Origin: Tessaracoccus bendigoensis DSM 12906
Lineage (GTDB): Bacteria; Actinomycetota; Actinomycetes; Propionibacteriales; Propionibacteriaceae
Direction: 5' to 3'
DNA: 64,000 nt
Assembly: GCF_900141915.1 (NCBI RefSeq)
Contig: NZ_FQZG01000012.1
Span: 17,856-81,855 of the forward strand
How positions within the stretch are numbered: the first letter of the stretch is position 1; each line of letters begins with the position of its first letter. The notes under the pieces were generated by a model. That model was not told the origin of the DNA. It made no database searches and worked only from the letters and a program-made list of their open reading frames with translations. Positions 7,883-15,880 of the stretch are shown one piece after another. A program made the position numbers and the translations under genes.

Positions 7883-9378
7883 GGGGTGCCGCCGGGAGTC
7901 AGCCCCGATGCTCTGGCGCTCGTGTCGAACAGTTCCAGCTCGGCAGGGTGCAACTGCTGCTGCACGACGAAGCTGCGTTCCTTGATGCGCCACAGGCCCT
8001 GCCCGACGCCGAGCGAGGGCAATAGCTTCCGCTCGGTGGTCGTCAGGCCGAGGGTCTTGGCGGTGACGCTCAGCTGGTCGCTCTCTTGCCGGTAGATCAC
8101 GCGCGTCTCTGCGTTCGCGAGCAAGCTGTTGGCGAGCGAGCGCATCGCGGAACCGGCGTCGCCGACGTTCTCCAGGTCGGTCAACTTGTGGAAGATCAAG
8201 GCGTTGGCGATGCCGTAGTGCCGGGCGAGCCGCCAGTGCGCGTCCATCCGCTTCAACAGAGACGGGTGCGACATGAGACGCCACGCCTCGTCGTAGATCA
8301 CCCACCGTTGCCCGCCCGCCGGGTCGAGCAGCGCTGATTCCATCCATGCCGAGCAACAGGTCATGAGTGCGCTGATGAGCGTGCTGTTCTCCGTCACCCG
8401 CGACAGGTCGAGGCTCATCATCGGCAGCGTCGGGTCAAACTGCACGGTCGAGGGGCCGTCGAACAATCCCGCGAGGTCACCGGCAACCAGCCGCCTCAAG
8501 GCGTGACCGACGATACGGCCATCCTCAGTCAACCGCCCGTCGCTGTCGTCGGACGGAGTGAGGATGCGGTCAACGACCATCGGCAGAATCGGCACCGCGT
8601 TCTCGCGCACGGTCGCGGTCAGCGCCGTGTCGATCGCGGTGTGCTCCAGCGGTGTGAGGGTACGGCCCAGGACGACCTCGGCCAGCGCGCCGATGAGGTC
8701 GCGGCGGCGCGCGGTCACGGTGCTCTCCCACTCGGTGTCGGTGAAGTGGGAGGGCCGGTAGCCCTCGTCCAAGGGATTGAGCCTGTTCGCCATGCCGTGC
8801 CCGAGCGCGATCGCACGTCCGCCGACGGCTTCCGCGACGGCGGTATGTTCGCCTTTCGGGTCGCCCGGCACATACACGCGCCGCCCGAACGGCAGGCTAC
8901 GTGTGTAGAGCGACTTGGCGAGCGAGGACTTGCCCGAGCCGACGATTCCGGCCAGCACGACGTTCGGTGCGGTGATGACGCCGTTGGCGTAGAGCACCCA
9001 CGGGTCGTACACGAACGAACCGCCGCTGTAGAGGTCTTGACCGACGAAGACGCCGGACGAGCCGAGGCCACCCTCGGCGACGAACGGGTACGCGCCGGAC
9101 AAGGTGGCACTGGTGTCTTGGTGCCGGGGCAGGTGGAAGCGGCCCGGTGTGCGCAGCATCGACGGGCCGGGTTCGCCTGCGGCGGGCAGATACTGGCGTG
9201 CGGCGCGCTCGGCCTTCTCCGCTTCCGCTCGGGCCTTAGCCTCGTCCATGCGCTGCTGCCGCTGCTCGCGGTGCAGCTGGTTCGCGGCCTGGCGTCGCTG
9301 CTTGCGGTAGCGTCGCCGCTCGCTGGCGGGGGCGACCAGCACCGAGGCGTGCAGCTTCTCATCATCGCTGCGGCTCAT
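7879..9378 (-). CDS. VirB4/TraE-type conjugation ATPase
   Basis: A 499-residue ATPase expected to power assembly of, and transport through, the mating channel. Residues 20-65 are a charged Arg/Glu/Ala-rich helical region, likely coiled coil. Walker A is GIVGSGKSS at about 144-152, followed by the family's DPKGEH segment. Walker B is VIYDEAWRL near residue 335, and a late VIYRQES segment is also typical of VirB4-like ATPases. It is shorter than classical VirB4 (about 800 residues). The N-terminal VirB4-like part appears to be supplied separately by the SCO6880-family protein upstream, as in other actinobacterial elements. It overlaps both neighbouring genes by four bases. Confidence 0.9.
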   Translation of the reverse strand: MSRSDDEKLHASVLVAPASERRRYRKQRRQAANQLHREQRQQRMDEAKARAEAEKAERAARQYLPAAGEPGPSMLRTPGRFHLPRHQDTSATLSGAYPFVAEGGLGSSGVFVGQDLYSGGSFVYDPWVLYANGVITAPNVVLAGIVGSGKSSLAKSLYTRSLPFGRRVYVPGDPKGEHTAVAEAVGGRAIALGHGMANRLNPLDEGYRPSHFTDTEWESTVTARRRDLIGALAEVVLGRTLTPLEHTAIDTALTATVRENAVPILPMVVDRILTPSDDSDGRLTEDGRIVGHALRRLVAGDLAGLFDGPSTVQFDPTLPMMSLDLSRVTENSTLISALMTCCSAWMESALLDPAGGQRWVIYDEAWRLMSHPSLLKRMDAHWRLARHYGIANALIFHKLTDLENVGDAGSAMRSLANSLLANAETRVIYRQESDQLSVTAKTLGLTTTERKLLPSLGVGQGLWRIKERSFVVQQQLHPAELELFDTSARASGLTPGGTP

Positions 9379-9872
9379 CGCCCCAGCCCCCGGTCGCGCT
9401 TGATGTCCGCGATGCGGTCAGGGGTGAACCATGACTCGTCGCCGCGCACCCGGTTCCGGCGCTCATCGAGCGCACGCCGCGCGGCCTCGGCGTTCACCGC
9501 GTCCTGCGCAGGGCCGATGCTCTGCGGGCGCTGCCAGGCGATCCGACCCAGGTGCCCGGATGCCTGATCGAGTGCGCTCTCGGCGGCGCTGACATGCCCT
9601 GCGGCCTGACGGAGTGCGTCGGCGGCGGCCCACGCGTCGGCAGCGCCGAGGCCCAGGTCACCGTCGTCGTGGGCGGCGCGATCTTGATGGGTGAGGCTGG
9701 CCCCGCCGAGTTGGATGAGCGACTGTTCGAGCGAGCGCGTCGCGCCGAGCAGTTCCCCGACGATGCCGTAGAGCTTGTCGGGGTCGTCGATGCGCAAGGT
9801 GGCGTGCGCGAGACCTCGCAACGCTTGACGGGCTTCGGCCGCGTCGGCGGTCGGGTCGTTGAACGTGGGCAT
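9375..9872 (-). CDS. Conserved element protein of unknown function, 165 residues, helical
   Basis: Almost entirely alpha-helical by composition. Ala-rich heptad-like stretches (ADAWAAADALRQAAGHVSAA) suggest coiled-coil interaction. No membrane segment or signal peptide is seen. The C-terminus (DESWFTPDRIADIKRDRGLG) is more polar and distinctive. The start ATG 9872 has an AGGAGG-type ribosome site upstream. The gene sits between the SCO6880-family gene and VirB4 and overlaps VirB4 by four bases, so it is probably a structural or chaperone-like accessory protein of the transfer machine. I recognise no family. Confidence 0.7.
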   Translation of the reverse strand: MPTFNDPTADAAEARQALRGLAHATLRIDDPDKLYGIVGELLGATRSLEQSLIQLGGASLTHQDRAAHDDGDLGLGAADAWAAADALRQAAGHVSAAESALDQASGHLGRIAWQRPQSIGPAQDAVNAEAARRALDERRNRVRGDESWFTPDRIADIKRDRGLGR

Positions 9873-9938
9873 GTCGGGCCTCCTGAAGTATCGGTGCGGA
9901 TGGTTGGGAGGTGCGCTCGACGGCTCAGACCTTGCGGC

Positions 9939-11411
9939 TCATACCTTTCGGCACAGCGGCAGCGCGGCGGCGGTGAACGCCTGTGCCTGCTGGCCAACCA
10001 GCACGCGGGTCTCGCAGGAGGCTTGGATGGCGGCCTGCTCGATCGCGGCGACCGCCGCTTCCAGTTCCTCGAGCGAGTGGGCCGAGACGGAGATCAGGCC
10101 GGTGTAGCGGAGCACGCCATGCCCGGCGGTGAGGTCTGCCTCCTGCTGGAGCACGTCGTGGTACTCGGCGGTCTGGGAGGCGTCTTCGATCTGCCCGATG
10201 CGGGCACGCTGGGCGGCGTCGCTGATGTACTCGGTCTTCTTGCGGCGAATGTCGCGCGCGGCCTGATCGGTGCGCAGCGGGGTGCAGATCAGCGAGAACG
10301 CCCGGTGGATGCCACTACTGAGCAGCACGGGTGAGAGGAACCCCGGATGCACCATCGAGCGCGGCCACTCCGAAATCCAGACCACACAGTGATAGGCCGA
10401 GTCGCTGCGCAGATGCCCCCATGACTCGGTGACCGCGACCGGACCTGCGGTGGCGAGGTCGTGGCCGAGGTCGCCGTGGCGTTCCAGCGTCGCGGCGATA
10501 GCCGGGTCATACGCCGAGCGCAGGATGACCGCGATCTGCCCCGTGCCCAGCCACCCCTTGCTCGTCAGGTCTGCCGAGCGCAGCGCCGCCGACAGGGTGC
10601 CCATCTCCTGCCGCAGCACGGCGGCTGCGCCCTTGATGCCGCCGCCAGCGGTGCGGATCTGGCGGGCAGCGGCGCGCATGTCCAGGCTCAGGCTGAGCGT
10701 TGTCGCGTGACGCTCCCCGGCAGGCCCGGCCCGGTCGATCAGCTCCTGATAGGTCGTCGCCGCCCACGAGCCGTCAGCGGTGCCGTGCGCGGCCCACCAC
10801 TCGGCCAAACCCTGCCCGGAGTCCGGCAGGGTGCGTTCCAGCACTTGCAGGGTAGCGATCCGACCCGAGCGGCACACGGTCGCCAGCACCCGGCCCCACG
10901 CGGTCACCCGGCGTTCCTGCTCGCCGGGGTCGAGCAGCACGAATGCCGGATGGGTGATCTCGGTGACGACGGTGAGGGTTCCGGCGGTCGGGTCGTGCAC
11001 CATCCCGGCCCCGGTCTCGGGGTCGGTGTACTCGCGCAACCTCGCCATGTCGCCGGGCAGCGCGAGCGTCCCGGCAGGGCGTGGAGTGACGATCCTGCGC
11101 CGGTAAGCCAGCTGCCTCCCGGTGCTACGCCACAGCCACCAGCAGGCCACCGGCAGCCACTCGACCAGCGGGCGGCCCGCGACCGGAATCCAGGTGATCG
11201 CAGCCGCCAGCACCCAGATAGGCGCGGTGATGAGGAACAGGACACCGCCGCCGCCGTAGAACGCGGCCACGAGGCTCGCCCCACCGACGCCGAGGGTGAT
11301 CAGCTGGCTCAGCGACAGGCCGAGCAGGATGCCGCGCCTGGTGAGGCGGGAGAACTTCACGGGAACCAGCTCGCCCCCGCTGTGCTCGTGGGCCGTTTCA
11401 GTGCTGGGCAT
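9939..11411 (-). CDS. SCO6880-family protein of the type IV secretion system
   Basis: A 490-residue protein with two closely spaced N-terminal transmembrane helices (about residues 28-48 and 54-75, GILLGLSLSQLITLGVGG and following). A large cytoplasmic domain contains RREVTAWGRVLA-like and SLDMRAAARQI segments typical of the SCO6880/PrgI-like family. In actinobacterial elements this protein precedes the VirB4-type ATPase and is thought to act like a fused VirB3 plus VirB4 N-terminal domain. That functional reading comes from the family and from position. It lies six bases downstream of the VirB6-like gene. Confidence 0.85.
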   Translation of the reverse strand: MPSTETAHEHSGGELVPVKFSRLTRRGILLGLSLSQLITLGVGGASLVAAFYGGGGVLFLITAPIWVLAAAITWIPVAGRPLVEWLPVACWWLWRSTGRQLAYRRRIVTPRPAGTLALPGDMARLREYTDPETGAGMVHDPTAGTLTVVTEITHPAFVLLDPGEQERRVTAWGRVLATVCRSGRIATLQVLERTLPDSGQGLAEWWAAHGTADGSWAATTYQELIDRAGPAGERHATTLSLSLDMRAAARQIRTAGGGIKGAAAVLRQEMGTLSAALRSADLTSKGWLGTGQIAVILRSAYDPAIAATLERHGDLGHDLATAGPVAVTESWGHLRSDSAYHCVVWISEWPRSMVHPGFLSPVLLSSGIHRAFSLICTPLRTDQAARDIRRKKTEYISDAAQRARIGQIEDASQTAEYHDVLQQEADLTAGHGVLRYTGLISVSAHSLEELEAAVAAIEQAAIQASCETRVLVGQQAQAFTAAALPLCRKV

Positions 11412-11417
11412 GGCAGG

Positions 11418-12779
11418 TCACTCCTTCGTCGGCGTGGGCTTCGGCGGTGGCGGGGAACTGGTCGGGGTCTTCGGCAGCGGTTGCGACGGCGGCGGCGCGT
11501 GCGGGGTGACCGGGGCCTGCCCTGACTGCTCGGCACCGGACGCGGCTTGATCGGCTTGACCAGCGAGCGCCTGGCCCGCTTTCGGCCCGGCGGTCGCGGC
11601 TGCTTTGACCACAGCGGCACCCGCCACGACTCCGGCAGCGATCGGCCCGGCCGCCGCCGCACCACCACCGGCACCTGCTGCTCCGGCGGAACCACCCGAA
11701 CCTGCGCCAGCACCGCCCGCCGAGGACGGCGGAGGCGTGGGCTTCGCCTTGGGGCCACCCCCAGCTCCGCCGCTTCCGCCGCTGGGTTTCTTGTCGCCGC
11801 CTTTGCTGCCTTCGTCGAGCACCTTCTTCGGGTCGCCGCCCTGCGGCTTGCCCGGCGTCGGCAGGGGCCGGTTGAGTGCGCTCTTGGCATCCTGCTCGGT
11901 TCCCATCGAGTTGTAGAGGTCGAAGCCGATGAACGACAGGAACCGGTACGTCATGTACGGCGCGAATCCGGCCAGCGCCATCAGCACGACCCCGGCGAGG
12001 GGGTCGGCGATGTTCGACAGGTCGCCGTCGATCGGGGCCGACACCTGAGTGACGGCGACCAGCAGGATCACGACGAGTACGAGCTTGGACAGGATCAGCG
12101 CGATGACGAACATCGCCCACTTGGAGATCCACCCGCGTGTGGCATCCCACGAGGCACCGGCGAACGCGAACGGGGCCAACACGACCGCGACCAGCAGCAG
12201 CGCCTTGCGGATGAGCAGGCTCAGCCAGACGATCGCGGCGGCTGCGATGGCGAGGGAGGCGAGGAAGATCGTCAGAATCGCTCCGACACCGGGAGCGCCG
12301 ACGTTTAGCGCGGTCAGCCCGGCAACGAGGATGGCGATCTTGTCGCCCATCGTCTCGGTGGTCTCGCCTGCGGCTTGGATGATGCCGACCGCGAGCTGGT
12401 CGGTGATCTCCAGCAGCAGGGCTGTGAGGGTGATGACCACGAAGGAGCCGAGCACGCTCTTGGCCAAGCCCAGGGCGGCTCGGGAGAGGGCGGCGGGTTC
12501 TCGGCGGATCATGCCGGTGATGAGTTGCAGGCAGAAGAACAGCAACATGACGAACACGGCGATACCGAAGATCAGGTTGTACACGCCCACGTACTCGCCG
12601 CTGGTGACGTCGACCAGCGTGGTTGAGTCGAAGACCGTCCACACGGCCTCGAAGAGCCAGCCGGCGGCTTCGCCCATCGCGCTGGCGAGCCAGTCGAATG
12701 GTGCCGAGATCAACGACGCGGCGGCTTCACCGGCAACATCGCAGACGCTGGAAATGACGGGGATATCGCACACGCCCAT
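11418..12779 (-). CDS. VirB6/TrbL-like polytopic channel protein with a long Pro/Gly/Ala-rich tail
   Basis: Starts at ATG 12779, preceded by AAGGAGG; 453 residues. The N-terminal two thirds contain about six hydrophobic segments (for example YNLIFGIAVFVMLLFFCL, AIVWLSLLIRKALLLVAVVL and FVIALILSKLVLVVILL), as in VirB6/TrbL inner-membrane channel proteins. The last 140 residues are low-complexity: poly-Gly/Ala and PPPP stretches, ending in PPKPTPTKE. They are probably disordered and may reach into the cell wall or contact other components. Two cysteines in the N-terminus (CDIPVISSVC) are noteworthy. Located between the pilin-like genes and the SCO6880 gene. Confidence 0.88.
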   Translation of the reverse strand: MGVCDIPVISSVCDVAGEAAASLISAPFDWLASAMGEAAGWLFEAVWTVFDSTTLVDVTSGEYVGVYNLIFGIAVFVMLLFFCLQLITGMIRREPAALSRAALGLAKSVLGSFVVITLTALLLEITDQLAVGIIQAAGETTETMGDKIAILVAGLTALNVGAPGVGAILTIFLASLAIAAAAIVWLSLLIRKALLLVAVVLAPFAFAGASWDATRGWISKWAMFVIALILSKLVLVVILLVAVTQVSAPIDGDLSNIADPLAGVVLMALAGFAPYMTYRFLSFIGFDLYNSMGTEQDAKSALNRPLPTPGKPQGGDPKKVLDEGSKGGDKKPSGGSGGAGGGPKAKPTPPPSSAGGAGAGSGGSAGAAGAGGGAAAAGPIAAGVVAGAAVVKAAATAGPKAGQALAGQADQAASGAEQSGQAPVTPHAPPPSQPLPKTPTSSPPPPKPTPTKE

Positions 12780-12817
12780 CACGAGCCTCCTTGTGGTTCG
12801 GAGATGGATGGGCCGGG

Positions 12818-13087
12818 TCAGACGGTTTGGCCGACGCCCCAGAAGAAGTTGATGAGCGTGACGGATGCGCCGCAGACGACGGCGGCACCGCACGAGACCA
12901 AGACGCCGATCTTGCCCCGGCCTGCCAGATGCGGGTTGGAGGAGTTGGAGCCGTAGGCCCAGATGATCGCGGAGACGATCAGCGCCAGAACGGACAGGAT
13001 CAGGCCCACGGTCATGACCGCGCCGACGATGGTGCGCAGCTGCTCGATTCCCGGCAAGCCGCTGGAGTTAGGGTCGATGTCGATCAC
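12818..13087 (-). CDS. DUF6112-family pilin-like membrane peptide, copy A
   Basis: An 89-residue protein with two hydrophobic helices (about 22-44, TVGLILSVLALIVSAIIWAY, and 60-85) separated by a short polar loop with Lys/Arg (AGRGKIG). This is the size and topology of VirB2-type pilin subunits, although no signal peptide is seen. It is clearly paralogous to the 88-residue protein immediately upstream: both share LIVSAIIWA, (R/K)(V/I)GVLVS and a C-terminal GVGQ. It is positioned directly upstream of the VirB6-like channel gene. Pilin or channel-lining function is inferred from size, topology and context. Confidence 0.85.
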   Translation of the reverse strand: MIDIDPNSSGLPGIEQLRTIVGAVMTVGLILSVLALIVSAIIWAYGSNSSNPHLAGRGKIGVLVSCGAAVVCGASVTLINFFWGVGQTV

Positions 13088-13156
13088 GGCAGTTCTCCTT
13101 CACGAGGCGATGGATGGTTCTGCCATCAGGTGCTCCCCGCTGCCACACACGAGAAA

Positions 13157-13179
13157 CGCCCGCCCGGACGGGGCGGGCG
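13157..13179 (-). terminator. Hairpin between the two DUF6112 genes (terminator/attenuator-like)
   Basis: A perfect 9-bp stem CGCCCGCCC / GGGCGGGCG with a 5-base loop. On the minus strand it is followed by TTT. It lies after the stop of the first DUF6112 gene and before the start of the second, so it could reduce read-through or stabilise the 3' end of the upstream message. Confidence 0.55.
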
Positions 13180-13196
13180 CTCAGAAGCCGGGCGGG

Positions 13197-13463
13197 TCAG
13201 AGTTGCTGGCCGACGCCGATCAGCCAGTTCATCCACGCAACTCCTGCACCGGCGAGCACGGCCCCGCCGAGGGAGACCAGCACTCCGACACGGCCCTTGG
13301 AGGCGGCGGAATAGTTGCCGGTGCTCGATGAGACAGCCCAGATGATCGCCGAGACGATCAGCATCAGCACCGCGATCACGAGCGCGAACATCAGCAACGC
13401 CCCGACGACCTCCCGTAGGTCGCCGATACCAGCCAGTCCGTCGAAGTCGGGAAACACATCCAT
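13197..13463 (-). CDS. DUF6112-family pilin-like membrane peptide, copy B
   Basis: An 88-residue protein with two hydrophobic helices and a central loop containing SKGRVGVLVS. It aligns along its full length with the 89-residue copy downstream. It begins MDVFPDFDGLAGIGDLREVVG and ends in IGVGQQL. As with its paralogue, small size and two-helix topology suggest a VirB2-like pilin or channel subunit; no peptidase cleavage site is evident. It is ten bases from the M23 peptidase gene and separated from copy A by a GC-rich hairpin, which could set different levels of the two paralogues. Confidence 0.85.
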   Translation of the reverse strand: MDVFPDFDGLAGIGDLREVVGALLMFALVIAVLMLIVSAIIWAVSSSTGNYSAASKGRVGVLVSLGGAVLAGAGVAWMNWLIGVGQQL

Positions 13464-13473
13464 GACCGGCCGC

Positions 13474-15105
13474 CTATCTCACCGTGACGTGCAGGTGATC
13501 GTAGTGCCCACCCGTCACGTTGTCGGGGTCGTGCATCCCGCCGCCGTTGTACGGACGCCACCCTTCGGCATCACGCCCGGGCGACCAGATCTTGCCCTGC
13601 CAGATCAGGTACTCGACGCCGAGAGCTTCGGCGTGAGTCTGCATCCAATCGGTGACCTGCCATCCGTAGGCAAGTTGCTCGCTGGTCGGGTATTGACCGA
13701 TCGCGTTGCCGAACGTCAGATCACAGGCACGCCCCAGGGGATGCTCCGATTGCGTGCCGGGCCGGGGCGAGTAGCAACCCCACCCGATGTCGGGGAACTG
13801 GGCGAGGGTCTGCTCATACAGGTGCAGCATCCGGGCGGTGATCTGCCCGTTCGAGGTCGGATCGTCGACCATCCGGTTCGGGTCGTCGCCGTCGAACGGT
13901 GCCAGGTCACCGGCGGTTCCATTGGTGCCCCCGCAGCCGTTGGGAGGCCCGACCTCGGCTTCGGGGAGGTCGGCGGCGTTGTGCTGGTTCAGCCACGCGG
14001 CCGGGTCGATCTGTTCGCCGTTGGTGCCGCCGGGTCGAACCTCGAAGTGCAGATGTGCTCCGGTGCTTCGCCCACTCGATCCGACGTCGCCGATGTGCTG
14101 GCCAGCGCTCACGCGGTCTCCGACCGAGACGTGGATGCCGTGCTGCCACATATGCGCGTAGGCGGTGGCGACGCTCTGCCCGTTGATGGTGTGCTCAATG
14201 ATGATGAGACCGCCGTAACCGCCCGAGAACTCAGCCACAGTCACCGTGCCGTCAGCGGCGGCCAGGATGGGGGTGCCGTCAGCTGCGCCGAGGTCGAGGC
14301 CGGAGTGATAGGAGGTCTCGCCGGTGAAGGGGTCGCTGCGATGCCCGAACTCGCTGGTGACGACCCAGGTGCCCTCGGGCAGGGGGAACACGACCCGCGA
14401 GGACTCCGTGACCTGCCCTGCTGTGACCAAGTAAGGGTCGGTCGCAGCTGCTGGGCCACCGGAGCCGATGAGCGTGGTGAGGATCGTGGCCGCTACAGGC
14501 TCGTAGTTGTTGTACCTGTCGGGGTAGGCCGAGACCTCCACGGCCTGCGCCGCTTCGCCCTTGCCCATCTGCTGCCAGCCGGGAATGTCGAGCAGGCCAC
14601 GCGGCGACGGGTAGTTGGGGCCGTCCGGCCCGCCGTAGAACGCCCGCGCTTGATACGTGGAGTCCATGAGTTCGGCGACCGTTCCCCAACCCGACTGCGG
14701 ACGCATCTGGAACAGACCCAGGCTGTCGTGGTCGCCGCCATTGCCGTCGTTCGGGTAGTCGGCACTCTCGGGATAGGCCGAGGTATTCGACAGCATCCGC
14801 AGGGTGGATTCGGTCAGTGCGGCCATGAGCGCGATCTGGATGCCGTCGCGCCCCACCCCGTCGATGCCGGAACCGATCTCGATGATGGTGGCCGCGTGCG
14901 TGAGTTGCTGCCGGTTCAGCGTGATCCTCTCGCCGTTCGCGGTGGTCGCGGTCAACTCATCGGGGATGTTCCCCACGGTGATGCCGGAACCGTCAATCGT
15001 GCAGGCGGCGTTCGCGGCAGGGTTCATCAACACCCCGATCCCGACCAGCGCGATGAATGGGCCGAGCAGAAGCAAGGCAGCGAGGGCGATGACTGCTTTC
15101 TTCAT
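13474..15105 (-). CDS. Secreted M23-family cell-wall hydrolase of the transfer apparatus
   Basis: Starts at ATG 15105 (GGAGG five bases upstream; the adjacent ATG at 15108 is too close). A signal peptide or membrane anchor covers residues 1-34 (MKKAVIALAALLLLGPFIAL). A middle region with LTESTLRMLSN and DHDSLGLFQMRPQSGWG resembles lytic-transglycosylase-like modules. Next comes an M23/LytM domain with YHSGLDLG and HLHFEV, the zinc ligands of the family, and finally a C-terminal domain with SEHPLGRACDL and HYDHLHVTV. Such proteins open peptidoglycan for the mating channel, comparable to VirB1-type hydrolases. The role is inferred from domains and position. Confidence 0.88.
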   Translation of the reverse strand: MKKAVIALAALLLLGPFIALVGIGVLMNPAANAACTIDGSGITVGNIPDELTATTANGERITLNRQQLTHAATIIEIGSGIDGVGRDGIQIALMAALTESTLRMLSNTSAYPESADYPNDGNGGDHDSLGLFQMRPQSGWGTVAELMDSTYQARAFYGGPDGPNYPSPRGLLDIPGWQQMGKGEAAQAVEVSAYPDRYNNYEPVAATILTTLIGSGGPAAATDPYLVTAGQVTESSRVVFPLPEGTWVVTSEFGHRSDPFTGETSYHSGLDLGAADGTPILAAADGTVTVAEFSGGYGGLIIIEHTINGQSVATAYAHMWQHGIHVSVGDRVSAGQHIGDVGSSGRSTGAHLHFEVRPGGTNGEQIDPAAWLNQHNAADLPEAEVGPPNGCGGTNGTAGDLAPFDGDDPNRMVDDPTSNGQITARMLHLYEQTLAQFPDIGWGCYSPRPGTQSEHPLGRACDLTFGNAIGQYPTSEQLAYGWQVTDWMQTHAEALGVEYLIWQGKIWSPGRDAEGWRPYNGGGMHDPDNVTGGHYDHLHVTVR

Positions 15106-15118
15106 CATGTCCTCCGTT

Positions 15119-15844
15119 TCAGCGCAGCGGCTGGTCGAGCATCGACAGGCGCAGCAGGTAGCAGGACGGCACCGCACCCGCCTCGGGTGTGCCGGTCTTG
15201 TTGCGGCTGCCGGTCGGCGGGTCGTCGGGTGGACAGGCGAGGAAGATCGTGAACGCCACCGGATGCTCCGACGTCACGGGTTCGTCGTTCCAGATGCCCT
15301 CGCGGTGCCGGGTGCCTTCGATCGTGATGGCGGTCGCCCCGACCGGGAGTTGGCCGGGCCGGGCTTGCTCGACTGCCTGCGCCCACTGCTCGGGCACGTA
15401 GGCGTCGGTGATGGTCAGGTGCTGGCTCGTGCTGTACTCGCGCAGATCCACCCAGGCGTCACGCGACGGCAGATAAGCGGCGAGGTCAGAGGCCAGGCCC
15501 GCCTGCTCGTTCCCGGTCGGGTCGCCCACATCCAGCAGCACGGCGGTGTAATCCAGCGGCAGAAACCCACTGGCCGTATCCCAGGTGAACAGTGCGTGCG
15601 CGGCATCGCGCGCGAACTCTTCTGCGTCAGTCGACGGGGCGATCACCGGCAGACGCGGAAGCAACGAGTCGGGGTCGATGCGAATCGGCGACGGTGGCTC
15701 ATCGGGTGACGGGGCGGCGTCGTTCGGGCCGGTCACCAGCCCGTAGATGCCGATCGCGGCCAGGACGAGGAACGCGACCCCGGCGCAGACGAAGGAGATC
15801 AGTCGGCGGCGGGTGCGGGCGGGATCATCGGGAGTCGTCTTCAT
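15119..15844 (-). CDS. Membrane-anchored conjugation protein, possibly VirB8/TcpC-like
   Basis: Starts at ATG 15844; 241 residues. It has a short charged cytoplasmic N-terminus, one transmembrane helix (about residues 16-38, SFVCAGVAFLVLAAIGIYGL), a Pro/Ser linker, and an extracytoplasmic globular domain beginning DAEEFARDAAHALFTWDT. This topology and the domain start resemble VirB8/TcpC (NTF2-like) assembly proteins. There is no diagnostic motif, so that assignment is tentative. Two cysteines (FLACPP and PSCYLL) near the C-terminus could form a disulfide. The stop is ten bases before the M23 hydrolase start, and the two are probably co-translated. Confidence 0.7.
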   Translation of the reverse strand: MKTTPDDPARTRRRLISFVCAGVAFLVLAAIGIYGLVTGPNDAAPSPDEPPSPIRIDPDSLLPRLPVIAPSTDAEEFARDAAHALFTWDTASGFLPLDYTAVLLDVGDPTGNEQAGLASDLAAYLPSRDAWVDLREYSTSQHLTITDAYVPEQWAQAVEQARPGQLPVGATAITIEGTRHREGIWNDEPVTSEHPVAFTIFLACPPDDPPTGSRNKTGTPEAGAVPSCYLLRLSMLDQPLR

Positions 15845-15880
15845 GACTCCCAGGTGCGCCGCCCGCGCACCCGACAAGGG

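Noticed and set aside
13315..15252. Plus-strand 645-codon open frame opposite the M23 hydrolase
   Set aside because: Low-complexity Val/Gly/Arg composition, with no start context. The minus strand has a signal peptide and M23 zinc motifs.
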